Source of the DNA: Cyanobacteria bacterium UBA11153
Lineage (GTDB): Bacteria; Cyanobacteriota; Cyanobacteriia; Cyanobacteriales; Coleofasciculaceae
Reading direction: 5' to 3'
Assembly: GCA_003511885.1 (NCBI GenBank)
Contig: DOIX01000335.1
Location: 5,953-22,279, forward strand
DNA length: 16,327 bases
Under the pieces are notes generated by a model. It searched no databases and was not told the DNA's origin. It worked only from the letters and a program-made list of their open reading frames with translations. Every line of letters begins with the position of its first letter. The stretch's first letter is position 1. This document shows, piece after piece, positions 1 to 6,920 of the stretch. Both the position numbers and the translations under genes were made by a program.

Positions 1-306
1 GCGGAAACGTTACCACCACCAGTTTCGCCTTTTGAGGTAATATCGTTAGCGATCGCAATTGTAGCTTCCTCACTAGTAAGATTAATCGCACCACCTGTAC
101 CTGTTGCAGAAGATGTATCGATATTCGTTACAGTAATAGCACCTTTGGCTGTGGCGGAAACGTTACCACCACCAGTTTCGCCTTTTGAGGTAATATTGTT
201 GGTAATTGCAATTGTACCTGTCTCACTACTAATTTGGATCGTACCACCCGCATCTTTTGCAGAAGACGTATCGATATTGTCTATATAAATATTATCTTTA
301 GCCGTA
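1..306 (-). repeat. Two in-frame 153-bp units inside the adhesin gene
   Basis: Positions 1-43 recur almost unchanged at 154-196, an offset of 153 bp or 51 codons. The following segments (cagaagatgtatcgatatt near 108, cagaagacgtatcgatatt near 261) repeat in register. On the coding strand both units carry a SKGETGGGNVSA-type core followed by an IDTSSA.GGTI-type stretch. The array probably continues beyond the left edge. This is typical of elongated beta-helical adhesin stalks. Confidence 0.8.
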
Positions 307-3300
307 ATCGTGACAGGATTTCCTGCTGCTGTTAAATCGCCAGTTATTACAGTATCGCTGTTGAGGTTAATTCCACCATCTACGGCTGTGATATTTTGTG
401 TGTCGATATTGTTGGTATTAATATTGACTCTAGCGGCGGCAATTGTGGACTCAGCAGTGACATTTCCGGCATTTTTAATAAGAATAGCACCCAACTCTTG
501 CCCTGAATTAGCACCCACAAATTGCTGGAATTCAATATTTCCAGTACCCGCTATCATGGTGAGATCGTGATATTTACCTTCCTCACTATCTAGTTTTCCT
601 TTAAAGAAAATATTTCCGACACCATCTTTACCTGTATCGAATGTATTGAGAATTGTCGTATCAGTTAGGGTGACATCTCCATTGAAAGTAATATTACCAT
701 TTGATGTTCTGATTGTCCCCGATAAATTAGTATGTAGGGCATTAACAGTTACTTGTTTGAAGATACTAGCAATATTCCCTACAATTGTCGTATTTTCACC
801 GCCGATAATTACTTCACTCAAAGGATTCTCTGGAGTCCCTATAGTCCAGCTTTCTAATCGATATTCATCGTCTTTACCACCGCCAATTTCACCATTAAAT
901 ATAGCCCGGTAATTTTGATTTAAAGAAGTCTTAGGAAAGTCAATGGTTAGGGATTGTTGATCTTTGTCTTTGCCCTTTACATCACTATTAAAGATAATAT
1001 CCCCAGCCTCACTACTGAGTGTAGTAATATCTTGATAAAGCCAGACATCACCCTCAGCTTGACCATCATCCCCAATTTGACCTAGGATAATGCCCCCATT
1101 TGTTGTACTGATATTGGCATGAAGATTAACTGTTTCTGCCTTAAGCTCAATTAAAGCATTTCCTGTAACTTCTCCCAATACATCAATTGTCCCTTCTGGT
1201 GACTGAATGGTTACTGGTTTATCAAAATCAGTACGATTGAGGGTAATTGGGTTAGCACCATCATCGCTACCAATAATTAGAGAAGTAGAATTACTGATTG
1301 CATCAAGATCTTTTTGTGATATGTCGAGTTGTTCGAGATTGCGATCCGTGGTTACTTCCTGTCGTGCGATCGCAATTCCCTGATCTCCTGTCCCTGGTTG
1401 AAGTGTCAGGGTATTTATTCCGGTTACTGAATCATTTCCACCTAAAAAGTCAATTTCACCAGCAGTTATGGTTAATGGGTTTTCTCCTGCTGCCCAAGTA
1501 GAGTTGAATGTAACTGTACCGTTATTAGCGGTAAGTGATACATTACCTGTTTGAGTTACTGCTGTGTTGAAAGTGATGTTACCGTTTTCAGCGGTAGAGG
1601 TAAGTGATACATCACCTATTTGAGTTACGGGATCGTAGTAAGTTTGCGCTCCTGTAGTTTTAATTTCGATAGGATTGCTTGAGCTAGTATTAATTTCAGT
1701 AGTCCCTGCGGCATTTGTGGTGAGGGAGGCTAAGGGGTTATTATTCCCTACACTACCGTTAAAGCGAGTAATACCACTGGCGTTAACAGTTAATGATTGT
1801 CCGCCGGGAGTATTGGCATTTACAGTGGAATTGAAGGTAATATTAGTGCCTATAAGAGTAATATTTGGGAGAGTAGGAATTTGTTGTAACTCTACGGGAT
1901 TATTGTAGGTTTGGTTAGCGTTAACGCTACTGGTATTGATGATCGTTGTGCCGCTGGAATTGGTTGTGATATTGCCAGCTCTGACATTACCTTGAAGAAT
2001 CAGATTAGCTTTTTGAACATCGTTTCCATTGTTAATATCGCCACTAATACTACCACCAGGACTGAAATTAAAGGTGTCATTTGAGTTGCCACCTGTGAGA
2101 TTATTGAAGTTAGTGAATGAGACACCATTACTATTGCCAGCGTTTATAATATTATCGTTAATAATACTGCCACTGTTTAGACTATTAATAGTCCAGATGT
2201 TGGATATATTATCCCCGATTAAAGTGCTGTTGCTAGCCGAACTTGTAATGGATTCTATGTTCGTTATATTAGCTAAGTTCACTCTTAGCGGATTTGCGCT
2301 GGAAGAGTAGTTTAGGGTGTCTTGTATAGTATGACTACCACCATCGATTTTGCCGCTAACTTGAAATCCATTAAAGTTAAAGGTATCATCAGCACTACCA
2401 CTTGTGAGATTTTGAATACCATTAAAAAAAGTAACTCCATTAACAGAGCCAGCGTTACTACCAGTAATATTCCAAGTATTTGCAGTATCTTTACCAGTAA
2501 TAGTGTTATTACCGTCACCCCCATTGATATTGGTTACTGTTCCATTTCCCTCAAGGGTGAAGCTGTCATTACCGCTACCTCCTGTGAGATTTTGAATATT
2601 CTTAAAACTAGTGACTTCGTTAACAGAGCCAGCATTAATATCATTAATAGTCCAAGTATTTGTAGCATTTTTACCAGTAATAGTATTATTACCGTCACCC
2701 CCATTGATAGTACCTACACCCCCATTGATAGTAACTAATCTTCCATTATTACCAAAGGTAAAGTTATCTTTACCACTACCACCTGTGAGATTTTCAATAT
2801 TATTGAAATTGAAAGTTAAATTATTGGGTAAAATCTTGTCAAGATTACCGGAGTTATCCCCTGTGATTTGCCAGGTAGCATCTTTATCTGAAACTAGGCT
2901 TAGAGTTGAACCACCAGCAATATTTACCGAACTCTTGAAGTTTGCCGTACTATTAATAGTAACAATACCATTGCCATCACTTCTGCCGATAGTGATAGAA
3001 GAGACTTGCAAGTTGCCTATATCTGTGTCGGTTAAGTCTAGGATATTAGGATTACCACTATCAGTACCACCAATTGTGATATTTTGACTATTGTTAAATG
3101 GTTGTAACGTCAGCGAACCATTACCGGATACCTTATTATTAATGTCAATTTCGTCAGATTTAAGAGTTAGAGCGCCATTTAAACTAATATTGGCATTGAC
3201 ATCAATTGATCCTCCTGCCTCTAAGGTTAGATTATGAGAATTATTATTACCTGATGAGTCAATCTCGTTATCAATGGTAATATCGTTATTAGCTTGCAGG

Positions 3301-4778
3301 ATCAAATCGGCTCGTTTTAAGGCATCTACTACATCTGCATTTTTGAAGGTTACCTCCTTATTTTTCTTGTCATCAAAAGAAACAAGATTATTATCAGGGA
3401 TCAAATCTACTAATAAATCGTCATTATTATTTATAATGATATCTTTCGGATCTAATAATAAAGTCCCTATTGTACCAACAACAGAACGCAAATCAGTAGA
3501 ACCGCGATAAATTAGAGTATCCTTACCCGAAACTTCCACGAATCCACCATTACCACCATCAATACCACCTCGCGCTGTAATATTGCCATAAAAACGAGTA
3601 ATCCCATCCGCCCAAACTATTACCCGTCCCCCATCTCCATTGTTTAAACCATCAGCTTTAATCTGAGCATCGCTACTGACAAAAGTTACTGCTGCATTGG
3701 GTAAATTTCCATTACCTTGATAATCTCCCCCAATCCGGATATTTCCACCACCACTCGCACCAGAAGCATCGATATTACCACTCAGTAAACCTAGTTTATT
3801 GCCAATAATATTAATTTCACCACCCACCTGATTTATAGCGGAATTGGAGGTATCAATATTACCGGAAACAATGGCAATTCCTGTCTCATTGGGGACAATT
3901 GTCCCGCCATTATTTAACTTGACATCTCCCGTTGGGGTAACTGTCACCCCTGTCTCGACATTTTGTCCCCCACCAGTCAATAAAGTTGGTAAATCTTGAG
4001 GTGTAACTGGCAAAATTACGCCATTTTGGTCCCTTGGTGGAGCAAATTCTAAGCTGAGGAGTTGTCCGTTTTGACTTAGTTTCACTAAGTTTGTACCGGG
4101 TACGGCAACAATATTAATATTGCCGCCAGGTGCAGTTAGGCTTCCCGTATTGATGACACTACTACCAATTAAACTGAGATTATGTCCCTCAGTAACAGCT
4201 AAATCACCAGCATTGAGAATTATCCCCTGTTGGGCTAAGTCAAAGGCAAATTGATTAGGATTCCCGATTAAATTGGCATAGTCATTTGTCCCAAAGGCGT
4301 TAAACCAAAGATTATTGCCAAAACCAATACCAGAAGCAGTGGTAGCAATAAAATCCCCATTAATATTTAAGCTGGCATTGCTCCCAAAAACAACACCAGC
4401 CGGATTCATTAAATATAAGTTAGCGTTTCCTCCAGTTACCTGAATCAAACCATTAATAATCGAAGGATTTCCCCCAACTACCCGCCCTAAGATATTCTGG
4501 ATTTGCGGATTAGAGAGAAAATTAGCAATTTCCCCTTGATTAAGCCCAAATTCTTGTAAACTATGGAAAAGATTTTGGGCATCTCCTGATAATGTACCAC
4601 CAGAGATATCGATAATTTGCCCATTTTGGTTAACAATTGTCCCCGTACCATCTTCTGCTGGAGTAATGGATTGCGCTACAGCTATCTGTGGAGAATCAAG
4701 GAATATTTTGGCGAAAATTACTTGATTCAGAGCCAGAATCATTAAGCAGCAGCGTAAACCCAATTGTGCTAATTTCAT
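1..4778 (-). CDS. Filamentous haemagglutinin-type (two-partner secretion) adhesin, 5' part, runs off the window
   Basis: I translated this frame through its whole length and found no stop from the ATG at 4776-4778 to the window edge, giving at least 1592 residues. The N terminus has a long hydrophobic signal (MKLAQLGLRCCLMILALNQV) with a likely cleavage site after AVA at residues 33-35. Residues about 37-280 match a TPS (haemagglutination activity) domain: GTIVNQNGQIIDISGG, LYLMNPAGVVFG (NPAG at 125-128) and APGGNINIVAVPG. The TPS family exports such exoproteins through an outer-membrane TpsB/FhaC-type pore, which is not in this window. The rest is Gly/Asn/Thr-rich beta-helix sequence, with GGSGNDSF-like repeats at about 640-830 and 51-residue repeats near the cut end. 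No clear Shine-Dalgarno precedes the ATG, but the signal peptide fixes the start well. The C terminus and any terminal domain are unseen. A surface adhesion role is inferred from the family. Confidence 0.9.
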   Translation of the reverse strand, partial: MKLAQLGLRCCLMILALNQVIFAKIFLDSPQIAVAQSITPAEDGTGTIVNQNGQIIDISGGTLSGDAQNLFHSLQEFGLNQGEIANFLSNPQIQNILGRVVGGNPSIINGLIQVTGGNANLYLMNPAGVVFGSNASLNINGDFIATTASGIGFGNNLWFNAFGTNDYANLIGNPNQFAFDLAQQGIILNAGDLAVTEGHNLSLIGSSVINTGSLTAPGGNINIVAVPGTNLVKLSQNGQLLSLEFAPPRDQNGVILPVTPQDLPTLLTGGGQNVETGVTVTPTGDVKLNNGGTIVPNETGIAIVSGNIDTSNSAINQVGGEINIIGNKLGLLSGNIDASGASGGGNIRIGGDYQGNGNLPNAAVTFVSSDAQIKADGLNNGDGGRVIVWADGITRFYGNITARGGIDGGNGGFVEVSGKDTLIYRGSTDLRSVVGTIGTLLLDPKDIIINNNDDLLVDLIPDNNLVSFDDKKNKEVTFKNADVVDALKRADLILQANNDITIDNEIDSSGNNNSHNLTLEAGGSIDVNANISLNGALTLKSDEIDINNKVSGNGSLTLQPFNNSQNITIGGTDSGNPNILDLTDTDIGNLQVSSITIGRSDGNGIVTINSTANFKSSVNIAGGSTLSLVSDKDATWQITGDNSGNLDKILPNNLTFNFNNIENLTGGSGKDNFTFGNNGRLVTINGGVGTINGGDGNNTITGKNATNTWTINDINAGSVNEVTSFKNIQNLTGGSGNDSFTLEGNGTVTNINGGDGNNTITGKDTANTWNITGSNAGSVNGVTFFNGIQNLTSGSADDTFNFNGFQVSGKIDGGSHTIQDTLNYSSSANPLRVNLANITNIESITSSASNSTLIGDNISNIWTINSLNSGSIINDNIINAGNSNGVSFTNFNNLTGGNSNDTFNFSPGGSISGDINNGNDVQKANLILQGNVRAGNITTNSSGTTIINTSSVNANQTYNNPVELQQIPTLPNITLIGTNITFNSTVNANTPGGQSLTVNASGITRFNGSVGNNNPLASLTTNAAGTTEINTSSSNPIEIKTTGAQTYYDPVTQIGDVSLTSTAENGNITFNTAVTQTGNVSLTANNGTVTFNSTWAAGENPLTITAGEIDFLGGNDSVTGINTLTLQPGTGDQGIAIARQEVTTDRNLEQLDISQKDLDAISNSTSLIIGSDDGANPITLNRTDFDKPVTIQSPEGTIDVLGEVTGNALIELKAETVNLHANISTTNGGIILGQIGDDGQAEGDVWLYQDITTLSSEAGDIIFNSDVKGKDKDQQSLTIDFPKTSLNQNYRAIFNGEIGGGKDDEYRLESWTIGTPENPLSEVIIGGENTTIVGNIASIFKQVTVNALHTNLSGTIRTSNGNITFNGDVTLTDTTILNTFDTGKDGVGNIFFKGKLDSEEGKYHDLTMIAGTGNIEFQQFVGANSGQELGAILIKNAGNVTAESTIAAARVNINTNNIDTQNITAVDGGINLNSDTVITGDLTAAGNPVTITAKDNIYIDNIDTSSAKDAGGTIQISSETGTIAITNNITSKGETGGGNVSATAKGAITVTNIDTSSATGTGGAINLTSEEATIAIANDITSKGETGGGNVS
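2041..2830 (-). repeat. About 60-residue Asn/Gly-rich repeats inside the adhesin gene
   Basis: The motif tgtgagattttgaata occurs at about 2403 and 2583, exactly 180 bp apart. A related copy (tgtgagattttcaata) lies near 2784 and a more diverged one near 2093. The block around ccgtcacccccattgata at about 2511 repeats at about 2691. Coding-strand products read NLTGGSGNDSFTLEG and INGGDGNNTITG, which resemble calcium-binding RTX-type turns. A short 21-bp duplication (ccccattgatagtacctacac, near 2698) accounts for the 201-bp spacing of the last pair. Confidence 0.75.
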
Positions 4779-4882
4779 TGGTAGATTATTTGGTTTTAAG
4801 TGTTGTGTTTGTCAGAGAAGAAATAGACTCAAACTATTGATTTGACAGCTTTCTCCCCTAGCCCTAGCCAATAGCTATATTT

Positions 4883-4966
4883 GTGCCGTGACAAGCCCTC
4901 CTGATGCTGACTCGCATCAGTATTTGCTCGGGAAAAATCTCCCTCAGCATTTCGGGCATTACGCAC
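4883..4966. other. Possible three-way-junction RNA or DNA structure upstream of the adhesin
   Basis: Closing arms GTGC (4883-4886) with GCAC (4963-4966) and GCCC (4895-4898) with GGGC (4954-4957) enclose two hairpins. The first is CTGATGC (4901-4907) with GCATCAG (4914-4920). The second is TGCTcGGGA (4925-4933) with TCCCtcAGCA (4940-4949). The nested order could form a branched fold on either strand. On the minus strand it would lie in or near the adhesin 5' leader, about 105 bp before the start codon. I compared it by eye with c-di-GMP-I and cobalamin riboswitch signatures and saw no match. Whether it is transcribed is unknown. Confidence 0.35.
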
Positions 4967-5160
4967 CCAAATTTTGCTAGGCTAAGACCATAGTCAATCC
5001 TTGGTTTAGAGTATTAGTCGCGTCAATCGCGATATTTTGCTCAATTTTTACTGGCTATCTACAGCAAGATGAGTTATGGGTTATCGTACTCAAAATTTTT
5101 TGGTACTTTTTGCCCACAATTAGATCGATGTTGGTTTATATATGGGATTGTTAGACTGAC

Positions 5161-5196
5161 GGCAGTTATCCAAAAAATTGGCTCTGAAAAACTGCC
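5161..5196. repeat. Nested hairpin
   Basis: GGCAGTT (5161-5167) pairs with AACTGCC (5190-5196), and CCAA (5170-5173) pairs with TTGG (5178-5181) inside it. GAC (5158-5160) and GTC (5200-5202) could extend the outer stem after a short bulge. A T-rich stretch follows on the plus strand, but no plus-strand gene lies upstream, so a terminator role is doubtful. Confidence 0.45.
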
Positions 5197-5442
5197 CTCG
5201 TCTTTTGTCTGAATTCAGATTTTAATATGCACTCAAGATGTATGGGAGTGAACTGTGTTAGGTCACCCTCAAACTTCACAACTAATTGACGGAAAACAGA
5301 AAATAGCTGATTTGACAATTGTGAATTTGACTAGAATTTTGTTCCGGTCGGTCTTAGACGCGATCGCGGTTTCCTTTATTTTTATATCAGATTTTAATTA
5401 CTTTTGCAAGACCCATTCAGAAATTAAGGGGGGAAAATGGGA

Positions 5443-5466
5443 AGAGGGAAGCGATAGCTTCCCTCT
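5443..5466. repeat. Perfect 10-bp hairpin with GATA loop
   Basis: AGAGGGAAGC (5443-5452) and GCTTCCCTCT (5457-5466) are perfect reverse complements around a four-base GATA loop. It is followed by CCTTCGCCTTCGC. No long T tract follows on either strand, so I class it as a dispersed hairpin rather than a terminator. Confidence 0.6.
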
Positions 5467-5501
5467 CCTTCGCCTTCGCAATTTTGATTAGAGAAACTCT
5501 T

Positions 5502-5522
5502 TTTCTTTAAGAAACCGGGTTT
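5502..5522. repeat. Palindromic interspersed-repeat fragment (AAACCGGGTTT type)
   Basis: Two overlapping near-palindromes occur: TTTCTTTAAGAAA (5502-5514) and AAACCGGGTTT (5512-5522). Longer versions joining these two palindromes are, from memory, common intergenic repeats in filamentous cyanobacteria. This copy looks truncated on the right. Confidence 0.45.
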
Positions 5523-5599
5523 GCTGAAGTACTCATGTCAATTACTAGAGAGCGGGCACTCCTCATTAACCCAACAATCGCCTGAGTTAGAGGAAAAAT

Positions 5600-5639
5600 A
5601 GCCAGTTGAGAATGGTGCAAGATCTCAATTTTTCTGGCT
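5600..5639 (-). terminator. Terminator-like hairpin downstream of the glycosyltransferase, built from an interspersed repeat
   Basis: AGCCAG (5600-5605) pairs with CTGGCT (5634-5639), and TTGAGA (5606-5611) pairs with TCTCAA (5623-5628), with five unpaired T bases in between. Read on the minus strand, the stem is followed directly by ATTTTTCC, and it starts 28 bp after the glycosyltransferase stop codon. The 16-mer at 5613-5628 recurs in inverted orientation at 12968-12983, so the terminator appears to derive from, or to be invaded by, a mobile repeat family. Confidence 0.5.
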
Positions 5640-5666
5640 TACTGACAAGGGCGCAAGTTATGAAAT

Positions 5667-6641
5667 CTAAAGGATCTTCGTCTTTTGAGAGCGCAAAGTG
5701 GCATAATAATCCCCATAAACTCCCTGAACGTTATACCAATTGAGAAAAATTCGCGCCACTTCCAAAGCTAACTGAGACTTGCCCCTATCAATTAACCACT
5801 GCAAAAAAGGAGCCATCGTCTTTTCATTCAATCTGCCACCCAAAGACAAAATACCCCAAAGGATGCGATGCAACAAAGTCATCTGAATCATCATCCGCAC
5901 TTCCCAAGTAGGATGCTTCTCATAAAATAACACTCCCATCCTGCCCCTTTGAATTTCGCGATCGATCATCCGAGGGATTTGGTCTAAACTAAAAGGAGGA
6001 TGCCAATGATAACCCACAGCCGCCGGACATTTAATCAATTTCAAGCCTAACTTTTTCAGTCTCACGCCCAATTCCAAGTCTTCCCAACCGTAAAGTTGAA
6101 AGCGAGTATCAAAAAGTCCAGCCTCCTCTAACCATTTTCGCGCGATCGCAACATTCCCGGTAGCGAAGTAAGCAGCCGAAAAATCAGTAATCTTATAAGG
6201 TTCCGATGTAGGATCCTCAAAATTACAGGTATTAATCACCCAACCATAAGTAAAAATGCGATCGCTGCCTACTTCAGCTTGTCCTTTAATTAAAGCATCG
6301 GCATGAGCCTGAAGGAAACTCTCAGTGACAACCAAATCGCTATCGATAAAAATAATCGTGTCACCTTTTGCCTCTTTGACTCCCAAATTCCGAGCCGCAG
6401 CAGGTCCTTGATGATCTTGACGATACCATCTCACATGAAGCAACTCATCCTTGTGACTTTCCAGCCACTCCAAAGTACCATCCGTTGAACCATCATCGAC
6501 TAAAACAACATCATAACCCGTAATGACACTATCTGCCCTAATATCTTGATATTCTAATGCTCTCAGACATTTTTGCAGAATGGGTAGGCGATTGTAGGTG
6601 GGGATAACAACACTGAAAAACAAGGAAACCTCTTGAGACAT
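5667..6641 (-). CDS. Family 2 (GT-A fold) glycosyltransferase
   Basis: This 324-residue protein should transfer a sugar from a nucleotide-sugar donor. The acceptor is unknown. It starts with the GT2 signature FFSVVIPTYNR (8-18), followed by VLVDDGSTDGT (47-56), GPAAARNLG (79-87), the metal-binding DSD at 100-102 in IIFIDSDLVV, and GWEDLELGVRL (185-195), whose ED pair is the usual catalytic or acceptor-side motif of this group. There is no signal peptide or clear membrane segment, so it is probably cytoplasmic or peripheral. The ATG has AGGTGA just upstream on the minus strand (about 6646-6651). The gene stands alone: the subtilase runs the other way from 6921 and the adhesin starts about 890 bp downstream. 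Modification of a surface polysaccharide or of the adhesin is possible but unproven. Confidence 0.9.
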   Translation of the reverse strand: MSQEVSLFFSVVIPTYNRLPILQKCLRALEYQDIRADSVITGYDVVLVDDGSTDGTLEWLESHKDELLHVRWYRQDHQGPAAARNLGVKEAKGDTIIFIDSDLVVTESFLQAHADALIKGQAEVGSDRIFTYGWVINTCNFEDPTSEPYKITDFSAAYFATGNVAIARKWLEEAGLFDTRFQLYGWEDLELGVRLKKLGLKLIKCPAAVGYHWHPPFSLDQIPRMIDREIQRGRMGVLFYEKHPTWEVRMMIQMTLLHRILWGILSLGGRLNEKTMAPFLQWLIDRGKSQLALEVARIFLNWYNVQGVYGDYYATLRSQKTKIL

Positions 6642-6880
6642 AATTTCACCTAAAATGCGCGACGGGAAGCTTCTGCGATAGCTGAAGGGCTACTTGAAAG
6701 CCTGTTACACATGAGGTAGTTTACCAATTGTTTCGCTGTTGTTGACTTGATGGGATAATTTCCAGCAATTGCGCGAGCCAAACAGCCCTACCAGTCAATC
6801 GCACCCCAATCGCACCCCAAAATGTAAAGAAATATTACAATCCCCCACCCACCGCATAAAAACCCCAGATTTTGCCTGAG

Positions 6881-6900
6881 TTATAGACAGAAGTCTATAA
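6881..6900. promoter_or_regulatory. Perfect 8-bp inverted repeat in the subtilase leader
   Basis: TTATAGAC (6881-6888), AGAA and GTCTATAA (6893-6900) form a perfect dyad ending 20 bp before the subtilase ATG. It could be an operator for a dimeric regulator or an mRNA hairpin next to the ribosome binding site (AGGAAA, 6910-6915). The same 279-bp gap also holds a direct repeat, aatcgcacccc, at 6797-6807 and 6808-6818. No regulator can be named. Confidence 0.4.
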
Positions 6901-6920
6901 ACCATCATCAGGAAACAACC

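Larger units (their letters stand above)
4779..5666. other. Intergenic region without a convincing gene, rich in inverted repeats
   Basis: No reading frame here looks like a protein. From left to right it holds the adhesin leader, a branched inverted-repeat cluster at 4883-4966, a nested hairpin at 5161-5196, a 12-bp palindrome TCTGAATTCAGA at 5208-5219, a strong 10-bp hairpin at 5443-5466, a palindromic repeat at 5502-5522 and a terminator-like hairpin at 5600-5639. One HIP1 site lies at 5360-5367. Both flanking genes are on the minus strand, so most of this stretch is the promoter and leader side of the adhesin gene. Confidence 0.6.

Noticed and set aside
2322..3087. Plus-strand frames of 138 and 158 codons
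   Set aside because: They lie wholly inside the adhesin gene on the opposite strand. Their Leu/Pro-rich or Ile/Ser/Asn-rich products are the antisense reading of its repeats.
5255..5491. 78-codon plus-strand frame starting with GTG between adhesin and glycosyltransferase
   Set aside because: No ribosome binding site, no recognisable family, and its 3' part runs through a perfect hairpin repeat (5443-5466). It is most likely a chance frame.
6824..6838. Possible NtcA site upstream of the protease (GTA...TAC)
   Set aside because: The spacing between GTA and TAC is 9 bases, whereas the NtcA consensus needs 8, and no suitably spaced -10 box was evident.
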